A DNA stretch of 64,000 nucleotides from Siderastrea siderea (lineage: Eukaryota > Cnidaria > Anthozoa > Scleractinia > Rhizangiidae), in assembly GCA_964030785.1 (NCBI GenBank), contig OZ034967.1, forward strand, positions 63,662,113 to 63,726,112. The letters are read 5' to 3'. The notes under the pieces were generated by a model. The model ran no database searches. It worked only from the letters and a program-made list of their open reading frames with translations, and was not told the origin of the DNA. Positions within the stretch are counted from its first letter, which is position 1. Each line of letters begins with the position of its first letter. This document shows positions 1-12,984 of the stretch, piece by piece. A program made the translations under genes and the position numbers.

Positions 1-123
1 TGCCACAATAAAGAATGACGCTATATCCGCTTTAAGGGGTGCGATGTCCTGAGGTCTGGAAGCTGTGTCTAGAAGGCACACTAATTCCTCGGCAATTGTT
101 TCTTTGTTCATCTCAAGCTTGGC
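1..123 (-). CDS. Copy A exon 14 (partial, cut by window edge)
   Basis: It starts after ACATTAAG in phase 0 and codes AKLEMNKETIAEELVCLLDT and onward. It runs off the window. Copy B shows the whole exon (56624-56870). Confidence 0.8.
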
Positions 124-1629
124 CTTAATGTAGAAAAAGCGGAATAGAAGGTTAGAAGAATGCAAGCCTTAACATTTGTTTTGCCGGAAACCTCTAGGGA
201 AGAGAATCTGACCGACTGTGGAAGGTCATGGGTTTGACTAACGGCGAGGAATCTATTATTTTCTTTGCAGTCCCAAGCCCACGACATAGTGCACTCAGTG
301 TGTCCTCATCACGCGTAACAGCGTTTCCACTTTTAACGTTTGCCTCGATGTTCTTTCAATTTGATGTTAAGATCTTTACAAGCCTCATTAACCCAGAACT
401 TTAAATGACCATGTCCCACTGCTTTGGGTGGTTCTTGTCTTATTTTATTTTACGAGCTCTACAAGTTAAAATGTCCAAAGAGCATGATTTCAGTAAACAA
501 AAGTTGTCAAAAAAGAGGTTTTCAAAGTATTAATAGATGAAAAGAGCAAAATTACATGATGGTACCTTCATAATCTCGGGAACTGAACCGACGTCCACTT
601 GATCAAAGTCCAGGTCACTGGAATCTGTCAAAGGTGTGTATTTCTTTCCAAACGTCAGCCATTTTTTGATACTGCCAAGAGTCGACTGAAGGGATTTTAC
701 ACATTTTCCAGACTGCGAAGCGGCAATTCCAAGCGCTGCGTCAATAAAGGCTAAAGGGTCTTTAGATGTTATCGCGCTACCAAATCCTACAAGACCCTGG
801 AGTACCGCTATAAGGTCATCTTGGTTAAACGTAGCTGCTGCATAAGCATCGGGTAAAATATTTTGAATATTTCTAAGTATACTGGTCATCTTTTGCTCTT
901 GAGTTTGTATGGCCTACGGAAAGAAACGGGAACTCAAACAAAATTTTACATCTTTATCACAGTGGCTACTCAAACCCGTGGTAGTATCTGCTGGTAACTT
1001 GCCGGCATTGATCTGGATTTGAAGGAACTATTTGGTGCTGGTTATCCACCGGTTTGATATATACTAAAGCAATTACTGACCTCAGTGTCGGTGAGGAGTA
1101 ATGGATTTTTCCCTCGCCGCTCCAAGTCGGTGAATAACTGTTAACTGCCCGAGTATGAATGGCCAATCAGAGGGCGTGAAAAACACTATCCACTTGTGTG
1201 ATATATACGAATAACAGTTATCACATTCACTTCAGGTATCAGTTTCACAGTATTGACAAAATGCTTTATTCCGTTAATATGAAATAAATCATTTTACCTT
1301 AACATACATCCTTTTTTGACTTTCTGCGACACGTTTGGCCTCAACAAGTCGCCCTTTTTGCGCCTGCACTTGTGACGTTGACACTGCCGACATTTTGGAC
1401 GCCATCTGCAATAAAAGCAGAAGATATTTATCCTATTCAGACCAGACGATTTTGGTCTTCTTGGACCAATGAAACTTGGAAGGTGTATAGTACGTTGTTA
1501 GGTACAGAGTTGTTAACGTCACATGACGTGGGAATTACTTCATTATTTTTGAAGAACCACCATCTCTTCTTTAATTATTATGAGATCTGAAATTTTTCGT
1601 ACCAATTATACACCGAGGAATGGAGTTGG

Positions 1630-1679
<50 letters not shown>

Positions 1680-1710
1680 TTTAATTGTCAGAAATGAAAG
1701 GCATTGTTAC

Positions 1711-1750
<40 letters not shown>

Positions 1751-4700
1751 GTTAAAGTTATTGTCTTGGAGTTTCCTGAGCGCGGGAAATTCTATATCGG
1801 GGAGACAGGGAAATCTATGCCCGAGAAAATTAAAGAACACGACAGCAAATACTGCTCGCTTGTACGCCCATGAGACCAGCAGCTTTCCGCTCAGGATCGA
1901 GGTAAAATTTATCAACTGAGACTTTTACCGACACACTCGCAGGATCATGAAAGCTAGCCAGCTAACACATCACCATAACAACATCAACACGGAAAGCGAT
2001 ATTGAAATTTATGAAGCTTGCGGATGCCAACGGTCAAGGAACACAGTAGAAGCCCGACATGACGGCGGACTGCTTAGGGAACAAGAAGCTTCTCACAAGA
2101 ACAATGAGGATGGAAACGAACCAATCACAGCAGATCATCGTAGTACAAATATTACCGCGGCGTAACTATTCGAGTTCATCGCCTGATGAAAACTAACATG
2201 TACAGTGAGCTGTCGTAGCTCATTGAGATAGTATTTGTTTCCTAGATCTCTGCTTCCATATTCGTGATAAGCGAGCAATCCTTTAATCACGAAGACACAG
2301 CATTTTAAATTACATCTCCTTTAGCTAATTAACTCATTAATTCTCTTGTTTTGGGACATTCGTAAAAAAGTATACGATAAATGTTCTTTAACAGTGCTCA
2401 TACCATTTGTTTTGGTAGGCAATCTTCTACTTCATGGTTGGATGATATGTAGGAACGTTCTACTAGTGCTATGGTGTTTTTGAGATGGAAATGGAAACCG
2501 CACATTCTGCTATATTGGATGTGGACAGAAAATCGACTTGATTTACCCCAAAATATATAAAACCTAATAAAACTAAAAAGTTACTCTTTCAAAACCTTCA
2601 AAACAATTTCATTAAAACAAAACATTTCTGAGGTAGAATTGGGCAAGCACGCTATTTAAAATTGAAACATGAAGATTGACTGAAACGAAACGATGTCACA
2701 AACTTATTCCCTGATATCCTCAAGCTTTGGTGATTAGTTTTCTAGTGCCCATGAGTCCACAGGGTGAATAGTTCAAGTAGAGTGGATTTCAAGTAAGTGT
2801 CGAAAGCAATTCGCCTTTACTTTGGTTTTGCTTTTCTTCGCGATGTGATTGGATTAAAAAGTCGAGCCACTTTTCCATCCAATCAGAAGTAAAACTGAAA
2901 CCAATCCTGACTTTCCGGACGTGTTTTCCCTCGCTAGGCGCCCGTTACATGTAAGTTACGAGTTGTGATTGGTTCATCGCGGTGTTTCCGTCTGTTGTGA
3001 TTATCCTGAGTAATGTTACGAAAGTCGAAAACCGCCAAAAAAGTATTTTGATGGGAGTTAAATATAGACTGGCACTATCACAAGCATAAAACTATTTTCC
3101 CTCTTACTGACCTGTTGGAAGTTTTCGTGGTTCGTTACGGTGGAGATGACATCGTTGAAAGCTGTCTCATAGCTTTGAGCTGCTCCTTTAACTTCTTGCA
3201 CGATACTTTCAAGAGCTTGCCACCTCATTCGAGGAGCAAAAAATTGGTTCTTTCCAAAAATGTCGTAGCCTTCTTTACCCAGGAAACCAAGCTTTCTTTT
3301 GGCATCTGAGAGAAACAAAAAATGTTGTGACTTTGATAAAAAAGTGCATGTGGTGTATACAGCTTATCCCCCTTTAGGGAACCTTTGTGCTTTCAAGGGA
3401 AATATTTACACTTTTGTTGACGGAGTATGAGGTAAATGGCTAATAAGTAAAAATCACAAACAAAAATAAAAACTCTAAACAATTTTCAACGATATGAAAA
3501 GAAAAATAAGCTCTTGAATGAAATGTTCATTTACTAAAGTGTCAAACTTAAATCTACCCTTTAAACCTTCTATTTGGAGTATTGTTCCTATAAAGAAATA
3601 CATTGAGTCTATATGCCGTTGGCTCCGCGGCACTGGGATGCAGAGTAGGTAAGTAAAACGGATAGAGTTTAAGTACCAAAAGCAATGTTTTATCAGTCCA
3701 AATGTTTAGGGCACTGCTCTTCTTCAGTGTAATTTGTCAACCGGTAAAGAAGCGAGAAACGTTGGACCCAATAAAAATATTTCAATACTGCTTCCGCTAT
3801 CTTGAACTCACAAGAGAGACTGAAAATTGTTCGGTATTCGAGATAGCGAGAGAAGAGTAAAATTTGGTTGTCTTTTTTTTAATCACAACTGATGACTGCA
3901 AACTCTAGTGCTTGCAGAGTGTATTTTTAAATAGATTAAATGATTTTAAAAAATCATCGAAAACGAAGGCCTTCATAAACGATTGCTATAGGGTACCCCT
4001 GTAGTTGAACATCATCAATGAAAATTCGGGACGTTTTAATTTTGAAACATGTTTTATCATAATTGTGAATTGTGGAACATTGTGTCACGTTTTTATTCAC
4101 TCCCGTTTTAGATGAGAGGTGGCAATTTTAGCCAAGGGAAGTCACACTTTGGGGATCCGAGATAACCGAGTTCGAGATTGCCAATAGTAGTTAGCTAAAA
4201 AAAAACCCAGAAAAATTCCATCCAAACCTTTCTTTATTTGATCCACGTCACTTCTTTCATTCGCCAAGCTGAATATAAACTGTAATGCCTCTTTTCCTTT
4301 CTGATTGTCGATGTTCCCCAGCAACAAGTCTTCCACCTGCCTTTTCATGATGACGATTAGTTCCACTGGGAAGCTTCGTTTACTGGTTGCGTCCAGTGCA
4401 CCGTGGTGAAGATTAGAAGCACTGACCGCTCCATTCTGTCCTTTCAAGCTAGGGGCTGAAAAAAAGGGTCAAACAACGAAAGAGGAATCCGAAGGACGTA
4501 CAGTACCCCAGATCATGGAGTGTAGGTGATCCACATTCGTGACGAATTACAACACTGTTGCTGTTGTTATCGGAGATTTTAAGAAAAAAAGTATTCATAA
4601 TACTCCAGCCTGACGGACTGGAGATGACTCCACTTTGCTTTAACGGTATTTCTGAGAGAAATAATATGTCCAATCAGAAGTCGAGTATCATGTTTTGTTG

Positions 4701-7700
4701 GTGACATGCCTGACCTATCGTTCGGCCTCTGGAACTGGCTATTTTTTTTCTCAGCCCACCTCCCACGCGCACCTCGTTCTACGCATAACCGAGGTAATGT
4801 TTTGTGAATGAGTTGAGACTGGTATCAAGAAATCTAACAGCCTTTCGGAACATGATCGAATTGTCGGCAATCCCTGAATTTTGCTTGTTACAGTATTTCG
4901 AACCTTTAAGAGTAAAATTCAATGATTGCTGGCAAGTCGATCGCGTTCCGGAGGGCTTTTAGGCTTTTTGACACCAGTCTCTATTCATTCACAAAACGCT
5001 ACGCCACTAACGTCCAAAACAAGGTGTACGTGGGCAATAGACTGCCAAAAAAAACAAAAACAAAAACAAAACCAAAAAAAAAAAAAAAAAAAAAACGCCC
5101 TGCACTGTACGGTGCTATAGTATGTCACGCCCTAAACAGATAACTTGTTAAGGCTTACTATTTTTGGTTCTGCTATGGCAAAAGAATGAATGAACATTTA
5201 ACCTTTATTAAACGACAGCTGCCTTTGTTGAGCTTAAATCCAACAACGTCAGGAAACAGGAGGAAACACACGCTACTTTATTTCGTAATTAAAAAAGAGT
5301 TTAGTTAAATGGACTTGTAACCACGAACGACGTTTTGATTGGTCAAAATCTGGATTGGTCACAAGACGGTAAAAAGAAAAAAGAAAGAAAAAAAAAAAAG
5401 AAAAAAAAAGATGGCTTTACTTGATCCTAAATCCCCGGTATAACCACGCGGTCCTCCGCCAGCTCTGCGTCCAGCTCCATTGCTACGGCAATAATCACCA
5501 CCCAAATGGTATCCACTACCACGTTTTATCTTGCAATACCTTCCTCTGCCTCCTGTTCCACCGTTTCCACCTGTAATTGAACACCACACAGGTGACAAGG
5601 CCGCAGAGGGGTTGAATGAATGAGTGAATGAGTGAGTGAATGAATGAATGAATAAATGAATGAATGAATGAATGAATGAATGAATGAATGAATGAATGAG
5701 TGGGTGAATAAATGAATGAATAAATGAATGAATGAGTGAATGAATGAATAAATGAATGAATGAATGAATTTCCTATCATTCAGTACAAAGATGCACAGAT
5801 CAGACAATTAAGTAGATGCTTCTTTTTCCTAGTTATATCTATTGCAATTCTCTATAAGGAAGTTTATTAATAATTTTGAAGATAAAAGAGGCATTGATTT
5901 GTCAATGTTTAAAGTGCCACTTAGACGAAAATTCGTAGGTTTATTTCCGCCAAATTCTGTCGCAGAATATCGCGTTGTGTCTATATTTACCCAGAAAACT
6001 GAACAAGAAACCGTCCATCCTAATATTTTTTAGCTCCAAAGTTGCGTAAAATGTGTCCGCCATTACTGAAAACGTGTTCCTGGGTGATTGCGCAATTTAA
6101 TAGCTTGTGACAGCAGAGACTCACCTCAGTCGCGTTTCCTTGTGTTTTGACTCAAGATGCCTACCGTCGACTGCGAAACCTCCGAAGAGTACTTTTACTA
6201 TTCAGAACAGTCTTTAGCTTCCGAAGCATCAGAGGATTCATTTAATTCGGCAAATGAAGAATTTTTCTTAGCGTACGATGTAAGAACTGATGTTAGGAGA
6301 TTTCAGCTTATAAGCTTGTAAACAAACTGTTCAAAGTTGTGTTTCTCGCCTTATTGGCGGTAGTTGAAAACATGCGCAAAATAATGCTTATACAGTGATT
6401 ACAGTTCAGGCTCAAGTTGCTCAAGGAGCGGATAACTCTTATCCAACGGATAAATGGCTGTCCGGCTATTGGAAAAATTGAAGTTTTAAGCTTTGGAAAT
6501 TTAGACAAAACACCTATAAAAACTCTAGAATTTGATGCTCGCGAATTCTCAAGCATCGCTCGATCGATATTATTGTTCGCTTCGTTGGAGAAATAAAAGA
6601 AGCTGTACTTTGTTTGCCGTTGTTTATATTCTTTATATATTGTAAAGCATTGAGATTTTTGGCTCTTCTCAGCATAGTATGGGAAACTTTCTTAAAGAGC
6701 CGTAATGCTGTAGTCATCTGGCAGTCAGCTCATGAAGCTTATCGTGTCCATCATAGTACCCGCGGTCGCTTAATGCATTGAAACACAAGTGCTTGGCGTT
6801 TCTAAGTATATCGAACAGTTTTTGTAGAATTATTAACTTGAGCCGAAAAAAGTGAAATAAACCTAGACCTTTTTTTAAGAACTGGAGGCCTTGTGTAGCC
6901 GGAATCTAAATATTTGTACTGCAAATCAAAGCCACATGCGGACCGCCAAGGAAACGAAGCTTTCACTTGTTTTATTCACTGCGTAAAAATAATAACTTGA
7001 TGTCTAATCATTTTTCTTGGTGTTCATTTACTAAGATTGCTATGACAGTTAAAAGAAATAACATTGTAAAACCCTTAGACAAATAGTGGCGTGTGATATT
7101 TTTTCCCAACTTAAATTTCCACGCAAGGCGAGCCGATCTATATCAAAGCCTTTACATATTTCGAACAATAATGTCAAACGACTCTTCAGCGACAGGGAAT
7201 AATGAGAAACGTTTCTCGACATTCAGGATGGTATGTTGCAAAATAACTGTCCATGCTTCTAAGCGATTACTGCTTTGAAATTAACGCACCCAGAATAAAA
7301 AAAATTAAAAAAAAAAACGAAAAAAAAGCTCTCTGAGCAATACATACTATTGGCTGTCCTGCATTCGCTCAGGATGCATTTTATGAGGACTACGCCGAAG
7401 ATCTTCGTGCTGACAGACGGCAGAACTGAACGGGTTTTCCACAAGCGAAATAAATTTTAAAATACGTTAAAAGAAAATAAGTTTTGCACAATGGTGGATG
7501 CGTTGAAAAAGAAGTAGAAGTACTAGAACAAAGGTAAATATGTCTTGTAACTATCACTTCAACTGTGTTAAGATTAGGTACCTTTCGTCTCGTTTTTACC
7601 GGATCTTTCTTTCCATATAGTTGGAATGGACAATGGAATAATCGACCTCTGGGATCCTTCGACATGAAAAGCCCTCTGCCGAAACACTCGTCCGTGAAGT

Positions 7701-10700
7701 GATCAGAACAGTCGACAAAAATACCTCTCGGGTTGAAATTTGCACTGTGTGTGAGTACGAACATTATCCATTTTTCCATTGCGGGTCCGCTCGCCAGGCT
7801 TTAATGAAGCGAAATACCAGCTCGGTGGTTGGATTTATTGTTGAAGCATTGTACAACACAAGTAATACCCTTCATAACTGCTGCAGCAACGAAAATTTCA
7901 AGGTCGTACAGCAAACAATTGGCACGAAATCTTCCCTCGACAACCGTTAAATTTTCCGCGCCAAGTAACCGAATGAAGCCTGACTTGGTTTGAGGTGAGC
8001 CTCTAACGTCACTTCCGCTAATTCGCAAGCCTGCTTCCGGAACAAGGGCCAGTAACGGCGGCCGTAAAATCTCGACAAAAACCGTCCGAAAAAAGCGACT
8101 TCCAGTCATCGTAATGAGTTGAAATTTGGTATGGTGACTTACAACCACAGACTATTTTCGAAAATGCAAAAATATGGAATACCAAAATTCTGGTCCCAGT
8201 GGCACTTTAAATGATTCTGTTTCTTGAAGGGAGGAGGAGATAGTGCAGTGTAAGGAGAAGACCTTATGATTCTTAATATCTTCCAATGTTTTACATCCTG
8301 GAGTTTCTAATGCTACTTTCAAATCATCAGGGGTTTTGCCCATAACAATTGTCGGATCAAAAATACGGAATAAGGGACCGGTCAATAAGTATGGGGTGGG
8401 GGGTGGGCTGGAGCATTTGGAAAAGTGGTGGCCCAAAATTGCATAACCCACCCCCTTACGAAGGCATAAATTCTGCTGACCCACTCCAGAGTATTGGCTG
8501 ACAATAGCAATCCCCACCCTCCAGAACACGAGATCACTTTATCATGTTGTTTATCCATATATTTTTTTAATTAATTAGTAAAGTGGATTTCACATGTTAA
8601 ATGTGCACACATAATAATACTGCATGTTAATCATACACAATACTTTAAAATTACGCTGTAGTGGTTACTAAAATAACCACTTAGATACTACGCAGAGTGC
8701 CTAGAAAAGAGTTCATTTTTAATACAGAAAATATTTGCACCGAAGGTGCAAACACGAGTGCCAAAGGCAGGAACTTCTGGGGGTCAGGGGGCACGCCCCC
8801 CAGGAAATGTTTGAAATTGAACTTTCTGAAACGCCATTTTGTGCGTTTCCTGGACAGGATTTCATTACATATGACAGGAATGATCATTCTTTTCCAATTG
8901 CATGAGTTATATAAGTGACCAAAATAAGGCTCAACTCTATCCGGCTTTAATAAATAAATACAAGTCCATCTGATTTATTTACACTTCAGAAAATAATTAT
9001 CTTGTGTGACAGTACCGGACCTTACATGTCAAACGGCTGGACGTTACGTCTGGCCTCCGGCCTCCGGCCTCAAACGAAACCCCTGGATATAATATTTATA
9101 TTTTGTAATAATTTATGTTGTTAGCCACTTGGAAGCTACAGTTGCTGATGTTCACCACTGCATGTTTCTATTAAATGGCATGTTAAGTTTCTGTTGTAGT
9201 TACTTTTATATACATTTGTAATAATACTTACAATACTTAAACAGCATTTATGTTAAATAAGGAGTGACTATGTTTGTGACTCTGGAAGATCTTTCATATG
9301 TGATAATACTACTTGAATGTCGACCGACTTGTCTTCAACAAAATAATAATACTGAAGGGTTCTGTTTGCTCAAATGGCCTTTCCTGCAAGTTTTATGTAG
9401 ATTTTGAGTACCCCTAGGGTTACAGAAGGCTTTGGAAGTTTGCAGTATTTCAATATACAAGGCTTAAAATATGATGACCCACCCCTTCCTGGGGTTGAAA
9501 ATAGCATGGCCCACCCCTTTGGGAAGGCTGAAAACATAGTGAACCACCCCCTCTGTGCTCCGGCCCACCCCACCTATACTTACTGACCAGTCCCTAATGG
9601 AATAGATATGACAGGGTCTGCATCAGATTTAACGAATTTACTGTTAATTTTATCAATACCATAGCTTGATTTGCCTTCCATTTTAGTGATTAACCTCTTT
9701 GTTAACCTAATCAGAAGTTGTCTTATATAAAAACACAAACTCATTTTAACTTCCTTTTAAATGTTCATGAAATTCGTCAACACTTTCATCTCTGAATTTT
9801 TAACAAGATTAGGCTCAAGGTTTTCAAAACAAAGAATATTTGAAATTGTTTGAAGTAGCCGATTCCAGATCGCTCACTTCTTCACTGTTATTGTTTATAA
9901 ATGATCTTGATAATTTCAAACGGATATTCAATTTATTTTTCTCTAGTGAGTCATTAACTATTTTCGACGTTGTTTTCTTATTGTTTTGAGCTTGACAAAA
10001 CTTTTTAGAATAATAATCTTTTTAGCAATTTGTATCAAGTAGTTAAACTTATTACGATATGCTTTGTACTTTTTTTCTCTTTCTAACGTTGGATTCTTTA
10101 TAAACCGTTTGTAGAGTTTTTTCTTGTTTTTTTTTTAAATTTTCTAATCGCCCTCCCTCCCCTCAAAAATAAATTGTCCACCTCTTAACTACCGCACCTC
10201 TGAAAAACTAGGCGGTAATAACAAAGATGCAATAAAACTAACTGGTATACATCCTCTTACCCCTTCCTCCTTGTCCATTTTTTGCTGGTGGAGCTCCAGA
10301 TCCTCCGCAGGACCTAGATTTTAATTGTCCGTTTAACTTTCTGTAGCGGATACTTACGCGCCCAGCATTTCCCCCTTTTCCTGGGAAAAGAACAAAAGAA
10401 AAAAAAAGTATAGTCAGCTACAGTTGCTTACATTATTTTTTAAAAGTACAAGAATAATGAAATAAACACTAATAGAAACCAGACGTTTTCTTCTTAAAAT
10501 GCTATCATCATCATCATCATAGCAAGACATAACAAAGGCTCTGTTCAGGTATATTCAAGTATATTCAAGGGAATAAAAAAAAACTACCAAATGAAAGACT
10601 CCCATTGTCAATGGCTTCATATCTCAAGTGTGTTTACACCGGTATCGCGAGGGTCATGGGTTTAAACTCATTGAAACCAGCCGTTTTTCAGGTTCGACCA

Positions 10701-12950
10701 AGTTACGCCACAGGTGGTGACGCCACTTGTTATGTAGCATATCCTTCGCGTTCCCGTGTATTTGGAAAGTTACGAGAAAGCAAAAGTGGTAAGAAAAGCA
10801 GTTTAACTTATTTGTCAGTATACTGACTACTCTGTGATCGAAAGTATGGCCACATCAAACAACACGAATTCATTGAGAGCACGAGGTATCACGAGGTATG
10901 TGGGGACGCGGGGTGGTGTAGTGGTTAGCGCGTTGAACTTCAGATCTGAAGGTCGGTGGTTCGACGCCCAGTCCTTGTCATCGTGTTGTTTCCGTAGACA
11001 AGAAACGTTGACCCACATTGTCTCTCTCCACCCAGGTGTGTAAATGGGTACCGGCGACATACTGCTGAAGGTAACCTGCGATGGACTAGCATCCCGTCTA
11101 AGGGATGAGAGGCAATACTCTACGTTGCTTCATGCTACAGTAACCGGGATAAGCTCCGGCCGTGTGGGCCTCCTTGGCTCGTGTGCGACTTTAATTACTT
11201 ACCGTTCGGACTTCGCTCTTTTCGGTTATATCCCAGTGGATAGCTAAGGCATTCGTGTCCACATGCGCATGCGCACTAGGCACAAAAATGACAGCAGACT
11301 ATTTAAGTTGGCTCATCTGGATTTTTCCGAGGCACACCATCCCAACTTTGAACGGCTAATACTTCACTGTCTGAGCTCGGTGGGGCAAGCTGCTTCACAA
11401 ATTTACTAAAGGATGAATGAACTTGTCAAAAAAGTAGGTTTGATTGACATCAGTGTTACCATAGCAACGAAACGATGACGTCATGATTTTTGTATATCAG
11501 CAGTTTTCTCGACATCTAGACCTAAACTTCTAAAACGAAGCAAAGTCTTTGTTACGGACGCTTTTATTCAAAAACTAGTCGATGAATTTTCTTTTAAATC
11601 TTGTGATCTCAATTCTAACATGTATTAAACTATCCCTGTAAATGTCACGCGCATTGAATCATTTTAAGGGCGCGAAATACAAATAAAAGTATAGGAGACT
11701 TTTGCACTCGTCTCCAAGATTTTCATTGCCGCATCATTTGTTGACAGCCGGTTTATTTCAGGAGTTTCTCTTTTGTCTGTATTCTACATATTTGCGTGCT
11801 TTTGGATCAACAAGTTTGCCACGCCTGCTTGCTACGCTTCGCTGGTGCCGGAGGTATCGTGAGAATTCTGTTCTTAGTACAATGACAATTAACATAAGGC
11901 TTTCATTGTCATTGTACAAATTGTACATTGTCATTGTACACCTTTTGTTAATTGTTGGTTTTGTTAATTATTGTTACTGAACATTAATATATGAAATTCA
12001 TATATTTGAACTGCGGATAAAGATAGAATTATATGTAGATCATCGCAGTGAAGGCGTTTCAACCTAAGCAGTTGAAAAGAAGAAACCTGAAAAAATTCAG
12101 GCTTGAACGGGAATCGAACCTATGACCTCTGCGATACGGGTGCAGCGCTCTAACCAACTGAGCTATCAAGCCAACTGGGAGCTGGTCAATTGTGAGTTCG
12201 TATTTATCCCGTAGATGGAGAAATGAATATGAATGTATGAAATAATCATATATTTGAGGTGCGGATAAAGATAGAATTATATGAAGATCATCGCAGTGAA
12301 GGTGTTTCAACTTAAGTAGTTGAAAAGAAGATACCTGAAAAAATTCAGGCTTGAACGGGAATCGAACCCATGACCTCTACGATACCGGTGCAGCGCTCTA
12401 ACCAACTGAGCTATCAAGCCAACTGGGAGCTGGTCAATTGAGAGTTTGTATTTATCCCGTAGATGGAGAATCAATGAACATAAATATATGAAATTTATAT
12501 TTGAACTGCGGATAAAGATAGAATCATATGTAGATCATCGTAGTGAAGGTGTTTCAACCTAAGCGGTTGAAAAGAAAGAAACCAGAAAAAACAGGAACAT
12601 TAATATAACATTAATATGAACATTAATATATGAAATTAATTGATTCTCCATCTACGGGATAAATACGAACTCTCAATTGACCAGCTTCCAGTTGGCTTGA
12701 TAGCTCAGTTGGTTAGAGCGCTCCACTGGTATCGCAGAGGTCATGGGTTCGATTCCCGTTCAAGCCTGAATTTTTTCAGGTTTCTTCTTTTCAACTGCTT
12801 AGGTTGAAACACCTTCACTGCGATGATCTACATATAATTCTATTATTGTTACTGTCATTACTTTATTTTTTCCTTCATTACTTTTTCCTTTTCAGAAGAC
12901 CTCCCTGAAAATCACTTGTAGTGATGAGACATTTCCTCTCAAAAAACTAT

Positions 12951-12984
<34 letters not shown>

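Larger units (their letters stand above)
1..3599. repeat. Tandem duplication, left unit
   Basis: This collinear segment matches 56748-60312 through exons and introns, including the Penelope fragment and the (ATT)n run. An (AT)n run at about 1632-1677 is present only in this copy. Similarity stops at 3599 because copy B carries a LINE insertion there. Confidence 0.95.
12010..12845. repeat. Array of three and a half tRNA-like repeat units
   Basis: Two direct units (about 12010-12256 and 12257-12505), a truncated third (12506-12600) and an inverted unit (about 12640-12845). Each begins or ends with GCGGATAAAGATAGAAT and carries a CATCTACGGGATAAATACGA flank. Confidence 0.75.

Noticed and set aside
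1298..1405. Exon 12 Met as the true gene start
   Set aside because: The ATG directly follows an AG acceptor and the frame joins exon 11 in phase 0, so it is better read as an internal exon.
1685..1760. Poly-Ile and poly-Leu open frames
   Set aside because: Produced by the (ATT)n run next to the Penelope fragment; not protein evidence.
5516..5807. Long open frames with repeated HSFI
   Set aside because: They are translations of the (GAAT)n microsatellite.
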